A DNA stretch of 47,164 bases from Aquimarina litoralis (GCF_019295435.1 NZ_WEKL01000001.1:99286-146449), one strand, 5' to 3'; positions 8,098-16,430 are shown, numbered from the stretch's first letter. A program made the numbers and translations. The notes: generated by a model not told the origin, from the sequence alone.

Positions 8098-10347
8098 CTA
8101 AGTTTTACCATTAGCAATATGTTGGGTTAGTGTTTCTAGTAAATCCTCAGTTTTGTATGGTTTTATAATAAAATCATTGATACCATAATCTTTCAGGTTT
8201 CTATTTTCATTAACATAATCGGTAGCGGTAAGTGCTATGATAGGGATGGTTTTATTAAAAGTACGTATCTGTGTACTAGATTCCATCCCATTCATAATAG
8301 GCATATTGATATCCATTAAAATAGCATCAAAATAATCTTCCTCGACCAAAGTAACCGCTTCTAGACCATTTGAAGCAATTTGGTGCTTCATATCATATTG
8401 TTCAAGGATTTTACGTGTTACTACCTGATTAATTTTATTGTCATCTACAATTAAAATATGTTTGTTTTTAAGTTTTTCAAATCCTAATAGCTCCTCTTTC
8501 TCTGCGGTAATATGGTTTCCAGCTTCTAGCCATACATCAAAAAAGAACTCAGAACCTTTGTGCAAAGTACTTTTCAAATTTAATTTACTGTTTAGGGTCA
8601 GTAAAATTTTATTCACGATTGCTAGTCCTAGTCCGGTTCCTTCTAAATCCTGATGATTCTGCACTTGAGCAAATTCATTGAATATATTGGTTTGTTCTTC
8701 TTCTGGAATACCTTTGCCGGTATCTTTTACTGTAAATTTAAGAAGATATTGCTCATTTTTATATTCCAAAAATTCAACACTTACATTGATTTTTCCATCT
8801 TCAGTAAATTTACAGGCATTGCTAATCAGGTTCAACAAAACCTGTGATATTTTCATTTTATCCGTATATAATATCTCAGGTACTTTCTCACTTATCGTTA
8901 GGTTGATTGAATTGTTATTTTTTCGATTTAGAAATTCAAAATTTTGTGCAATATTCGATATAAGTTGCCCAATCTTGAAATTACTTTTATGTATTTGCCT
9001 ACCTTCAACAGAGGAAAATTTATTAAGATTCAAAACGTCATTTACTAAGGACAAGAGATAATCTGCTGAAAATTTTAAAGAACTCAGGTCATCAGAATGT
9101 TCATCAAATTTGGGGTCTTTTAAAAATACCGAAGAAAGGCCAACAATACCATAAAGAGGAGTCCTTAATTCATGGCTTATGGTAGAAAGAAACTGCGTGT
9201 TTTTATTAGCAAGTTTTTCTGATTGTTCCTTTGCTTCAAGATATTGTTGATTTTTGAGTTTTAAATTCTCTAGTAATAAATTTCGCTTGTATCGGGTATA
9301 AAAAAGAATTCCTAAAATGGCAATTAGTATAAAAGAGGACGCATAAAATATTTTTAGTAAGAGGTCACTTTTGGCTTGTTTTTGTAACGAAATTTCGTTT
9401 TCTAATTGAGATTGAAGTAATTTTTGCTTGTATTGGTCTAATTTAAATTTTGAAGAGGCAATATTTTGTTGCTTTATCTTTTCTGACTTGTATTGAGCGG
9501 TGATTAATGAATCATAGATATGCCTTATTTCGGTTACATTTTTGTATTGCTCAATGTTTTCATAAGCCATCATAAGATTTTCATAATTTTTTATGTGATA
9601 TCGTTGATCAAACTTACCATACCCTAATTCTAATGATTTTTTTATGGTTTCAATAGCTCTTTTATATTTTTTTTGTTTTAAAAAAATCGCTCCTTGAATA
9701 TGTAGAGTAACAGCTTCAAATTCCATTTTCCGATCTGGCAATGAATGCATATCGAGTAATTCCCAATTAATGTCGAGATGTTTTTGAGCAATCTCTAGTG
9801 TATCCACCCTCTCGTATAATTCGGCTAGGTTAGAATTAACTACAAATTGTGCTCTAGGGTGTTTGACTCTTTGTACTAACGGTGCAGCAGGTTTTAAATA
9901 GGATATCGCTTTTAATGGTTCATTTTCAAAATAACAATTGCTAAGGTCGACATAACTACTTATGATAGCAATAGTGTCTTTTTTTAGTTTTGCTCTTTCA
10001 AGACCTTCATTAATGAGGTCTTCTGCACCTTCAAATTCATCAAGTTGAATAAATGTATTTGTAATAAGGCTTCTTAATGCACGTTCTTCTCTGAAGAAAT
10101 TTGTTTTTTCTACATGATCTAATAAGGGAGTGCCAAAATCAATAATTTTATGATAATCTCCTTTATAGAAGCTCTTTCTTAATGCAGCGGTTATTGAGTC
10201 TATATCCTGAGCAGTATATTCTTTATCTGCAAAAGGAGGTGTATCGCTCATCAATGTTTGCGCTTGACTACTGATTAAAAAAATAAAATTAATCAAAAAA
10301 AAATGAGATAATATGTTTTTTTTGTTTTTGATGAAAAGCATACCCAA
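8098..10347 (-). CDS. TPR-containing hybrid histidine kinase / response regulator
   Basis: 749 residues. Signal peptide or N-terminal membrane segment ~9-29; sensor region ~45-300 built of TPR-like helices (for example QGAIFLKQKKYKRAIETIKKSLE), presumably periplasmic; coiled coil ~300-325; one membrane segment ~331-350; coiled linker; HisKA with phospho-acceptor His392 in FLSTISHELRTPLYG; HATPase_c with N box Asn510, DTGKG (542-546) and GTGLGL (570-575); receiver domain ~629-745 with Asp635/Asp636, phospho-acceptor Asp679 and Lys729. All catalytic residues are present. Members with TPR sensors are frequent in Flavobacteria; the signal is unknown and no output regulator is adjacent. Long untranslated gaps lie on both sides, and 68-70 bp direct repeats bracket the gene. 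Confidence 0.92.
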   Translation of the reverse strand: MGMLFIKNKKNILSHFFLINFIFLISSQAQTLMSDTPPFADKEYTAQDIDSITAALRKSFYKGDYHKIIDFGTPLLDHVEKTNFFREERALRSLITNTFIQLDEFEGAEDLINEGLERAKLKKDTIAIISSYVDLSNCYFENEPLKAISYLKPAAPLVQRVKHPRAQFVVNSNLAELYERVDTLEIAQKHLDINWELLDMHSLPDRKMEFEAVTLHIQGAIFLKQKKYKRAIETIKKSLELGYGKFDQRYHIKNYENLMMAYENIEQYKNVTEIRHIYDSLITAQYKSEKIKQQNIASSKFKLDQYKQKLLQSQLENEISLQKQAKSDLLLKIFYASSFILIAILGILFYTRYKRNLLLENLKLKNQQYLEAKEQSEKLANKNTQFLSTISHELRTPLYGIVGLSSVFLKDPKFDEHSDDLSSLKFSADYLLSLVNDVLNLNKFSSVEGRQIHKSNFKIGQLISNIAQNFEFLNRKNNNSINLTISEKVPEILYTDKMKISQVLLNLISNACKFTEDGKINVSVEFLEYKNEQYLLKFTVKDTGKGIPEEEQTNIFNEFAQVQNHQDLEGTGLGLAIVNKILLTLNSKLNLKSTLHKGSEFFFDVWLEAGNHITAEKEELLGFEKLKNKHILIVDDNKINQVVTRKILEQYDMKHQIASNGLEAVTLVEEDYFDAILMDINMPIMNGMESSTQIRTFNKTIPIIALTATDYVNENRNLKDYGINDFIIKPYKTEDLLETLTQHIANGKT

Positions 10348-10670
10348 TTGCTAATATAATCATTATGAGACAAATAAATGATTACTATTGATAGGAACGG
10401 ATAATTTGATGAGCGAAATAGATGATTTCAATATTATTCTGAAATATCTGTAGAATATGATGTGTACATTGCCAGAATGTTATTTTAATTAGTAATTAAG
10501 GGTTCTGATTATTCGTGTGAACAAAGAATAATTTTGCGCATTATAGAGTTGGACAAACCAATTTTAATAGATGTTTATAGTCGTAAAAGTACCAATACAA
10601 TTAGGTTTAATGACTTGCTGCATTCTTTTTTGATTCGTATTTTGATACAAATTTCGGTACTATAGAGGTA
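10348..10670. other. 323-bp intergenic gap upstream of the hybrid kinase
   Basis: No credible coding frame. It lies downstream of the GH3 gene and upstream of the kinase start. It holds an AT-rich perfect palindrome TTAATTA-g-TAATTAA at 10485-10499 and an inverted repeat ATTATTC/GAATAAT (10508-10514 and 10526-10532, 11-nt loop) with no following T-run on the minus strand. I could not find a convincing TTG...TAnnTTTG promoter for the kinase here. Confidence 0.6.
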
Positions 10671-11774
10671 TTAGATAACGCCAGCACAAATTTTCAAGCG
10701 TAATATCTTTTTTACAGATTGTACTACTTGTTTTTTATAATTCGGATCTTTTTTCATTTCAGCGATAATAGCATTTATAGTTGCGTTTTCATTTTGAGGC
10801 ATTAAGATTAAATCACAACCTGCCTTTGAAGCCAGTAAAGGAGCATTATCAAGAATCGTAACAGCTTTCATAATATTCAATGCATCAGAAATAATAATTC
10901 CTTTAAAACCCATTTCTTCTTTGAGTAATCCAGTAATGATTTTTCGAGAACAGCTGGACGGTAAACCATTAGTACCATACTTTTCATTATTTTGAATAGT
11001 GATATGTGCTATCATGATTGATAAAACACCATCTTCAATAATTTTCTTGTAATTAGCTACTTCTTGTAGTGGCCCATCGATATAAACGCTTTGTTTATGG
11101 GTGTCACCTTTTACCAAACCATGACCCGGAAAATGCTTTGCGGTAGCAATTATTCCACCTTCTTGTGTGCACTTAATAAATTGATTGGCCAAGCTGATTA
11201 CAGAATCTTTGTTGCTTCCATAACTTCGAGATTTTATAGCTTCGTTTTTAGCACTAATATCTAAAACAGGAGCGTAATTATGATGTACGCCAATAGCTCT
11301 TAATTCAGTATTTATGGTGTTTACAACAGCATCTGACTGAGCTTCGGTTTTAATATCTATGGTTTTTCCAACATCTTTTGCTCCTTTAATACGACTAGCA
11401 AATAAGCTGGGTTCAGCATCCATACTAAACAACAAGGGAAGAGACTTATTTTTAGATGAAATTTCATTTAAAGAATTGATGCTTTCTGTATGTGTTTTTT
11501 TACTTCCTTTTAAGAAAACTACACCACCAATAGAATTACTTTCGGTCAGTTTTTTTACTGTTGCCATTGGTTTTCCCAATTCTCCTGCGGATGAAATAAT
11601 CATTTGTGCCACCTGTTGTCGTTCTGACAGTGAACGGTATATCGAATCTACTTTGTATTCCAGTTCGGAATCATAAGAATAAAAATCTTGTAAACTGAAT
11701 CTAGTAGATTGAGCAGAGACTTGAGTATGAAGGAGAAAGGAAAATAGGAATAAGATAAAATATCGCATAGACAT
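10671..11774 (-). CDS. GH3 beta-N-acetylhexosaminidase (NagZ-like), exported
   Basis: Hydrolyses terminal beta-N-acetylglucosamine residues, probably from peptidoglycan fragments. 367 residues, the length of a single-domain NagZ. Signal peptide ~1-22 ending VSAQS, so it acts outside the cytoplasm, unlike E. coli NagZ. Signature segment KHFPGHG (213-219), Asp224-Thr-His226 corresponding to the NagZ Asp-His acid/base dyad, and SDAL with catalytic nucleophile Asp297. There is no C-terminal beta-sandwich domain. It is last in a minus-strand run gpsA - NTF2-like - sulfurtransferase - this gene (gap of 20 bp upstream). Residues 343-365 are duplicated as a fossil at 7958-8027. Confidence 0.9.
   Translation of the reverse strand: MSMRYFILFLFSFLLHTQVSAQSTRFSLQDFYSYDSELEYKVDSIYRSLSERQQVAQMIISSAGELGKPMATVKKLTESNSIGGVVFLKGSKKTHTESINSLNEISSKNKSLPLLFSMDAEPSLFASRIKGAKDVGKTIDIKTEAQSDAVVNTINTELRAIGVHHNYAPVLDISAKNEAIKSRSYGSNKDSVISLANQFIKCTQEGGIIATAKHFPGHGLVKGDTHKQSVYIDGPLQEVANYKKIIEDGVLSIMIAHITIQNNEKYGTNGLPSSCSRKIITGLLKEEMGFKGIIISDALNIMKAVTILDNAPLLASKAGCDLILMPQNENATINAIIAEMKKDPNYKKQVVQSVKKILRLKICAGVI
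10681..10748 (-). repeat. Parent copy of the 68/70-bp direct repeat (GH3 3' end)
   Basis: Same sequence and orientation as 7958-8027, differing only by two T in a homopolymer. The two copies bracket the hybrid histidine kinase gene, about 2.65 kb apart. Confidence 0.9.
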
Positions 11775-11794
11775 AGATTAGGGTTGTCGTAAAA

Positions 11795-12643
11795 TTAAAA
11801 TTCAATAGGCACATCGGTTAACTGACCCCATTCTGTCCATGAACCATCATAAATCCAGAGGTTAGTATATCCTGCTAATTGTGCTGCTAATAAAATTATA
11901 CACGCTGTGATACCAGAACCGCAACTAAAGATTAATTTTTTATTAGCAATATCAAGATCATCAAAGATGTTTTGCAGTTTTTCTTTTGGCAACATTTTGC
12001 CTTCTTCTAGAACAGTGGCGTACGGTAAATTTATGGAATGTGGAATGTGTCCACCTTTGAGGTCTGATCTAGGTTCCGGTTCAATTCCTTTATACCTTCC
12101 TGAAGACCGTGCATCAAGAATCAAAGTGTTTGGATCGTTCATTTCAAATAAAATTTCCTTTGCAGTTACCGTACATTTGGAACGATCGTTTATTTGAAAG
12201 TTTCCTGTGTCAAAAATAGCTGTAAGTCCTTTAATTTCAGTCGGTAGCTGTTTTTTATTCCATTCCAGAAACCCACCATCCAAAACCGCAACATTGGTAT
12301 GTCCCATTCTAGAAAACATCCACCAAGCTCTTGGACTTGAGTACATGCCTATGGTGTCGTAAACCACAATTTTAGAATTAGCATTTATACCAAGCTCTTT
12401 ACAGTTTTTTTCAAAATCTTCTGCAGAAGGTAGCATATTTGGTAAGTAAGAATTTTGATCTGAAAAAGACTTTTTGATATCAAAAAATCTTGTTCCAGGA
12501 ATTTGCACGTCATTATCCAAGGATGCTTGAGCTGAAGTAACTTTTTTAATACTAGCATCTAGAATTATTAACTCTGGATGATCTAAATGTTGGTGCAACC
12601 ATTCTACAGATACTAGTAAACCCGGAAGTTGTAATGTTTCCAT
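11795..12643 (-). CDS. sseA: Sulfurtransferase (3-mercaptopyruvate sulfurtransferase type)
   Basis: Tandem-rhodanese enzyme that moves sulfane sulfur from 3-mercaptopyruvate or thiosulfate to thiol or cyanide acceptors in the cytoplasm. 282 residues. Inactive N-terminal rhodanese domain ~8-135 with VVYDTIGMYSSPRAWWMF and VLDGGFLEW; C-terminal catalytic domain ~155-282 with LDARSSGRYKG, GGHIPHSINLP and the active-site loop CGSGIT containing Cys241, followed by YDGSWTEWG. CG[ST]G[IV][ST] loops are typical of mercaptopyruvate enzymes, while classical rhodaneses have CRKGVT; that supports the MST call. Four bases separate it from the NTF2-like gene upstream, so they are cotranscribed. Confidence 0.88.
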   Translation of the reverse strand: METLQLPGLLVSVEWLHQHLDHPELIILDASIKKVTSAQASLDNDVQIPGTRFFDIKKSFSDQNSYLPNMLPSAEDFEKNCKELGINANSKIVVYDTIGMYSSPRAWWMFSRMGHTNVAVLDGGFLEWNKKQLPTEIKGLTAIFDTGNFQINDRSKCTVTAKEILFEMNDPNTLILDARSSGRYKGIEPEPRSDLKGGHIPHSINLPYATVLEEGKMLPKEKLQNIFDDLDIANKKLIFSCGSGITACIILLAAQLAGYTNLWIYDGSWTEWGQLTDVPIEF

Positions 12644-12647
12644 GTGA

Positions 12648-13109
12648 TTAAGGTTGAAACTTATCTAATAATCGATTAGTTTGTTGGTGTAATTTTTTCT
12701 TAAAGAAATTGGTGCCACCTAATAATTTCCCTTTCCATCCAATTGCCTGAGAGGCCCATCGATGTAAATTAAAATCGTCAGTATGTTTTATGATCTTTCC
12801 ATCTTTGAATTCGAATTTAGCATCAATACGGTTATGAACTTTTCTACCTGTTTGACTAAAGGTATACCAAGCTTCCCAATGAGCAGAACCTGTTTCATTA
12901 GAAACATTTATGTCAGAGAATTCCACTTTAAGGTCTTTGCCATTTTTACAAAGCATCTGCCACATTTTTTTAGCTCTATCACCTTGTAGTTGCCCAAAAC
13001 CAGGATCTTCAAAAACAATATCTTTATGATAACAAGATATCATCATATCTGCATTTTGTTGACTTAAACCAGTATAAAATGTTTCGATAAGTTTTTTATG
13101 ATCACTCAT
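12648..13109 (-). CDS. NTF2-like / SnoaL-type small protein
   Basis: 153 residues with the NTF2-like cone fold pattern: N-terminal helix KKLIETFYTGLSQQNADMMISCYHKDIVFEDPGFGQLQG, then alternating strands EFSDINVSNETGSAHWEAWYTF and AKFEFKDGKIIKHTDDFN. Such proteins can be small enzymes or ligand-binding proteins, and the substrate cannot be inferred. There is no signal peptide, so it is cytoplasmic. It sits 17 bp after gpsA and 4 bp before the sulfurtransferase in one operon; neither neighbour reveals its role. Confidence 0.78.
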   Translation of the reverse strand: MSDHKKLIETFYTGLSQQNADMMISCYHKDIVFEDPGFGQLQGDRAKKMWQMLCKNGKDLKVEFSDINVSNETGSAHWEAWYTFSQTGRKVHNRIDAKFEFKDGKIIKHTDDFNLHRWASQAIGWKGKLLGGTNFFKKKLHQQTNRLLDKFQP

Positions 13110-13126
13110 GATTTGTGTTGATTTAA

Positions 13127-14122
13127 TTAATCCAGCTTTTCTGCTAATTTTTTAAATACCTTTTTTGGGTTTTTATTTTCATACAAAATACCGTGAACTG
13201 CATCGATAATTGGCGTACGTGTGTTTTTATTAGCGTCTAATTCATAAGCGGTTTTTGCGGCATAGTAGCCTTCAGCAACCATATTCATTTCCATTTGGGC
13301 ACTTTTAACAGTATATCCCTTACCAATCATATTCCCAAACATTCGATTTCTAGAGAAAACAGAATACCCGGTCACCAATAAATCACCTAAATAAGCAGAA
13401 TTATTAATATTACGTTTCATTTTATGAACTTTCTTAATAAAACGTTTCATTTCTCGGATGGCATTACTCATTAAAACACTTTGAAAATTATCTCCATATC
13501 CTAATCCATGAGCAATTCCTGCGGCAACTGAATATATATTTTTAAGTACTGCTGCATATTCGGTTCCAATAATATCATCACTTACTTTGCATTTGATGTA
13601 TTCACTACTCAGTTTTTTCGCTACAATTTTTGCCTTTTCTTCATCATTAGATGCTATTGTCAGATAGGAAAGTCTTTCTAGAGCAACTTCTTCAGCATGA
13701 CAAGGACCAGTAATGACTCCAATATCATTAAATGGGATATTGTATTTATCGTGAAAATGTTCTCCTACAATTAATCCGGTTTCCGGAACAATTCCTTTAA
13801 TTGCGGAAAAAATTACCTTGCCTTCTAAAGAAGTAGTTAACTTCTGTAATTCCGTATGTAAAAATGCAGAAGGAATTGCAAAAATTAGATAATCAGCGTA
13901 TTCAATTGCCTCATTAATATCATTGGTAAGCTTAAGCTGATTTAATTTAAATTCTACTGAACTTAAATAATTAGGGTTGTGTTGTTGTCGCTTAAGGTGT
14001 TCTAAAGCATATACACTTCGCATATACCATCCTACTTCATTTAAGTTTTCAGTAAGCATTTTTACGATCGCAGTAGCCCAACTACCACCACCAATCACAG
14101 CAAATTTTAAATCTTTATCCAT
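13127..14122 (-). CDS. gpsA: Glycerol-3-phosphate dehydrogenase [NAD(P)+]
   Basis: Reduces dihydroxyacetone phosphate to sn-glycerol-3-phosphate, the backbone precursor for phospholipids; cytoplasmic. 331 residues from ATG 14122, near the family norm. Rossmann motif FAVIGGGSWATAIVKML at the N-terminus, then IFAIPSAFL, FSAIKGIVPETG, VITGPCHAEEVA and the catalytic-Lys helix EYAAVLKNIYSVAAGIAHGLGYGDN. An in-frame upstream ATG at 14143 would add MNSQSFY and is less natural. First gene of the run with the NTF2-like, sulfurtransferase and GH3 genes; divergent from the lipoprotein at 14338. Confidence 0.95.
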   Translation of the reverse strand: MDKDLKFAVIGGGSWATAIVKMLTENLNEVGWYMRSVYALEHLKRQQHNPNYLSSVEFKLNQLKLTNDINEAIEYADYLIFAIPSAFLHTELQKLTTSLEGKVIFSAIKGIVPETGLIVGEHFHDKYNIPFNDIGVITGPCHAEEVALERLSYLTIASNDEEKAKIVAKKLSSEYIKCKVSDDIIGTEYAAVLKNIYSVAAGIAHGLGYGDNFQSVLMSNAIREMKRFIKKVHKMKRNINNSAYLGDLLVTGYSVFSRNRMFGNMIGKGYTVKSAQMEMNMVAEGYYAAKTAYELDANKNTRTPIIDAVHGILYENKNPKKVFKKLAEKLD

Positions 14123-14197
14123 GTAAAATGATTGTGAGTTCAAAAATAAGGAAAATAGAAGTCAAAATAAACATCTGATAATCAATTATATATGTTT

Positions 14198-14213
14198 TTG
14201 GCACACGTTTTGG
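14198..14213 (+). promoter_or_regulatory. Sigma-54-like promoter candidate
   Basis: TTGGCACACGTTTTGG matches the RpoN -24 element (TGGCAC) exactly and the -12 element (TTGC) with one change, with correct spacing of 10 bases between the GG and the -12 dinucleotide. It points to the lipoprotein gene at 14338 and would give a leader of about 110 nt. Confidence 0.45.
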
Positions 14214-14232
14214 TTTCTCATAAATGAAATGA

Positions 14233-14273
14233 GCCATTAGAATATGTTTACACAAAACTAAATGTCTAATGGC
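14233..14273. repeat. Perfect 9-bp inverted repeat in the leader of the 14338 lipoprotein
   Basis: GCCATTAGA at 14233-14241 and TCTAATGGC at 14265-14273 with a 23-nt loop. It lies just downstream of the sigma-54-like site, so it could form an RNA hairpin in the 5' leader or be an operator. There is no T-run after it, so it is not a terminator. Confidence 0.5.
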
Positions 14274-14337
14274 GAATTCTATCTGATAAATAAAAAATAA
14301 TAAAAAGAGCAGATCAAATTAAAAAAACTTATAGCTT

Positions 14338-15261
14338 ATGAAGACTTTAAAATTACTTTCGGCTTTTATCTTAGGCTCAATACTATTTACTTCTTGTGTT
14401 GCTGAAGTAGTGGTAGAAGAAGATGTTTTTATTGAAGAACCAACAATCTCATTAGATCAATTACTAAATTCATATGAAATATGGTATGTAGATATAGAAC
14501 GCACGCAAGGTAATGGTGAAATTCCGTTTCTTCAGAAAGCATTTACGGTATCCTTCAGAAATGGGACGTTTTTTGCCAATAATAATCTAGTAGGTATTGG
14601 AAGCAATGGTAATGGTTTCGGATTAGATGTAGGTTTTTATAATACATTCGGAATGGAGGTTGATATTAGTCATGATATCGATGGAACATATAGTATTGAT
14701 GTAATTCAATTAGCGAACAATGAAATACGACTATATGATGGAGTTACTAATACAAGTTATTATTTAATTGGATATCAGAGAAACACATTTGATTATGATA
14801 AGGTGTTTTATGACAACATTCATTACTTTTTACATGAATATACAGCTTGGGAAAAAGTATATACTAGCGATTTTGGTGCATTGAATGAGTTTGATAACGA
14901 GAATTATTTACAGTTTTTGTATTACGGATCAGGAGATAATTTTAGAAGCTCACAAGATGTTAATGTGTCTAATATCAACGATATATACTACGATTATACG
15001 GGATATTATGCTGTTCAAGATGTACCTAATAATTTCTATATGAAAAATTTAACACTTGATTACGACTATTTGGGCAATGAATATTTCGAATTAACCGTTA
15101 TCAATGATAGTAGAATAGAATTATTACACCCTGCATCTGGTACAATTTATGAATTTGAAGGTAGAGGATACCTACAATTTAAATCTTCTAAAGATGGGAA
15201 ACCGTCTCAGAATGATAAGAAAAGAATTAAAAAAGCGGATTTTATGAAGCTTACAAAATAG
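14338..15261 (+). CDS. Hypothetical lipoprotein
   Basis: 307 residues, not recognised beyond its export. Signal peptide 1-19 with lipobox LFTSC and lipidated Cys20, then an acidic linker VEEDVFIEEP typical of surface-directed lipoproteins of this phylum. The rest is rich in Tyr, Asn and Asp with predicted beta strands. Two segments look alike: one at ~45-160 ending RLYDGVTNTSYYLIGYQR, and one at ~185-285 ending ELLHPASGTIYEFEGRGYLQF, suggesting two related beta-domains. The C-terminus is strongly basic. Preceded by a sigma-54-like promoter and hairpin, followed by a strong terminator, so it is probably monocistronic. Confidence 0.7.
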   Translation: MKTLKLLSAFILGSILFTSCVAEVVVEEDVFIEEPTISLDQLLNSYEIWYVDIERTQGNGEIPFLQKAFTVSFRNGTFFANNNLVGIGSNGNGFGLDVGFYNTFGMEVDISHDIDGTYSIDVIQLANNEIRLYDGVTNTSYYLIGYQRNTFDYDKVFYDNIHYFLHEYTAWEKVYTSDFGALNEFDNENYLQFLYYGSGDNFRSSQDVNVSNINDIYYDYTGYYAVQDVPNNFYMKNLTLDYDYLGNEYFELTVINDSRIELLHPASGTIYEFEGRGYLQFKSSKDGKPSQNDKKRIKKADFMKLTK

Positions 15262-15310
15262 AAAAAGTCGCACTAGACGATATAAATTTTTTTGGTTGGT
15301 TATTTAGTTG

Positions 15311-15355
15311 GAAATCGCTCTACAAGAGAAATCTTGTCTGGGCGATTTCTTTTTT
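15311..15355 (+). terminator. Rho-independent terminator after the 14338 lipoprotein
   Basis: Outer stem GAAATCGC/GCGATTTC, inner stem ACAAGA/TCTTGT closed by a GAAA tetraloop, followed by six T. Confidence 0.85.
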
Positions 15356-15522
15356 AGGGTTTTCGGAAAATTCCCCAACTTTGTTTTTTTATTTATATTT
15401 TGTAATTAACTGAAAATAAGGGCGCAATTTGAATAAAATGCGGTTGTATTTTGGTTTTTTATGATCGTATTCATCATAATGTTTTTTAACTTTAATAACA
15501 TAACAAATTAAATTATTTAGGT

Positions 15523-15735
15523 ATGCTTAAGAAGATTTTAAACATTGATGAAAGCAAAAAACTTAGTAAAACCGAACAACAATCTATTCATGGAGGAAGC
15601 TTTCCCTTTTTTGATGAGTGTTGTGCTTGTGTTTTTAGACCGGCAAATAGACCATTTCCTATTTTGATTACACAATCATGTTCTGATCCTTGCCCAGTAG
15701 ATGGAAGTACGGAATATGAAGATACAGGATGTTAA
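15523..15735 (+). CDS. Cys-rich peptide with double-glycine-type leader (putative RiPP/bacteriocin-like precursor)
   Basis: 70 residues. The leader MLKKILNIDESKKLSKTEQQ-SIHGG has the shape of Bacteroidota double-glycine leaders: Leu/Ile-rich N-terminus, then LSKxEQxSIxGG, with cleavage expected after Gly25-Gly26 or close to it. The remaining ~44 residues carry six Cys (ECCAC, QSC, DPC and terminal GC), three Pro-rich turns and an acidic tail. Known GG-leader peptides are exported and cut by C39-peptidase ABC transporters; none is in this window. It stands alone between two terminators. Function is inferred only from leader shape and could be something other than a bacteriocin. Confidence 0.65.
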   Translation: MLKKILNIDESKKLSKTEQQSIHGGSFPFFDECCACVFRPANRPFPILITQSCSDPCPVDGSTEYEDTGC

Positions 15736-15743
15736 AATTTACA

Positions 15744-15769
15744 AAAGCGAACTTAGGTTCGCTTTTTTT
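15744..15769 (+). terminator. Terminator directly after the Cys-rich peptide gene
   Basis: Stem AAGCGAAC/GTTCGCTT, loop TTAG, then a T-run. It starts 9 bp after the stop codon, so the peptide gene ends its own transcript. Confidence 0.85.
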
Positions 15770-15840
15770 ATACATTGATTTTAGGTTTTAGAAAAGATAT
15801 GCGGTCATTTGCTTAATTTTATAACAAAATATATACAAGT

Positions 15841-16377
15841 ATGGCAATTCAAAAACCTTTTAATCTTACTAAATGGATAGAAGAGAATCGTGACACGCTA
15901 AAACCACCTGTTGGGAATAAAAATTTATATAAAGAAGCTGGAGATTACATCGTAATGATTGTTGCAGGTCCAAATGCTAGAAAAGATTATCATTACAACG
16001 AAACCGAAGAATTGTTTTATCAGTTAGAAGGTGAGATAGAAGTTCATATACAAGAAGAAGGAGAAAAAAAGACAATGAAATTAGGACCAGGCGATATGTA
16101 TTTGCATCCTGCCAAGGTTCCGCACTCTCCTGTTAGACATAAAGACTCAATTGGACTTGTGATTGAAAGGAAAAGAGTAGATTTAGAAGCAGAAGATGGA
16201 TTATTATGGTTTTGTGATAACTGTAACAATAAGTTACACGAAGTATATTTTAAATTAAATGATATTGAAAAAGATTTCTTAAAGCACTTCAAAGATTTTT
16301 ATGGAGATAAATCATTAAGAACCTGCAATAGATGTGGAACAGAGATGGCAGTCGATAAACGATTTGTATCGGAATAG
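15841..16377 (+). CDS. nbaC: 3-hydroxyanthranilate 3,4-dioxygenase
   Basis: Opens the ring of 3-hydroxyanthranilate with O2 to 2-amino-3-carboxymuconate semialdehyde, in the kynurenine branch of tryptophan breakdown or quinolinate/NAD synthesis. 178 residues, the bacterial length. Cupin iron ligands fall at His51, Glu57 and His95, the positions known for the Ralstonia enzyme, and substrate-binding Arg47 and Arg99 also match. A rubredoxin-like metal site is formed by CDNC (Cys125, Cys128) and CNRC (Cys162, Cys165). Cytoplasmic. It is followed 162 bp later by an ALDH7-type dehydrogenase; no other kynurenine gene is in the window. The alternative symbol haaO is also used. Confidence 0.94.
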   Translation: MAIQKPFNLTKWIEENRDTLKPPVGNKNLYKEAGDYIVMIVAGPNARKDYHYNETEELFYQLEGEIEVHIQEEGEKKTMKLGPGDMYLHPAKVPHSPVRHKDSIGLVIERKRVDLEAEDGLLWFCDNCNNKLHEVYFKLNDIEKDFLKHFKDFYGDKSLRTCNRCGTEMAVDKRFVSE

Positions 16378-16398
16378 AAAAGACCAATTTAATTTGAA

Positions 16399-16430
16399 AA
16401 AATCAATAAAAATGTGATTTTGGTTTTTTT
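16399..16430 (+). terminator. Weak terminator after the dioxygenase gene
   Basis: AT-rich stem AAAATCA/TGATTTT with a 9-nt loop, followed by GG and seven T. Weak because of the AT-only stem. Confidence 0.35.

Noticed and set aside
8678-9061. 127-codon open frame opposite the hybrid kinase
   Set aside because: It overlaps the conserved HisKA/HATPase coding region on the other strand and resembles no protein.
10485-10499. TTAATTA-g-TAATTAA palindrome
   Set aside because: All A/T apart from the central base, so chance is likely in AT-rich DNA; mentioned only in the gap entry.
8028-10680. Mobile element or island carrying the hybrid kinase between direct repeats
   Set aside because: No transposase, integrase or terminal inverted repeats are visible, and the repeats are a gene-tail copy; reported only as an odd repeat structure.
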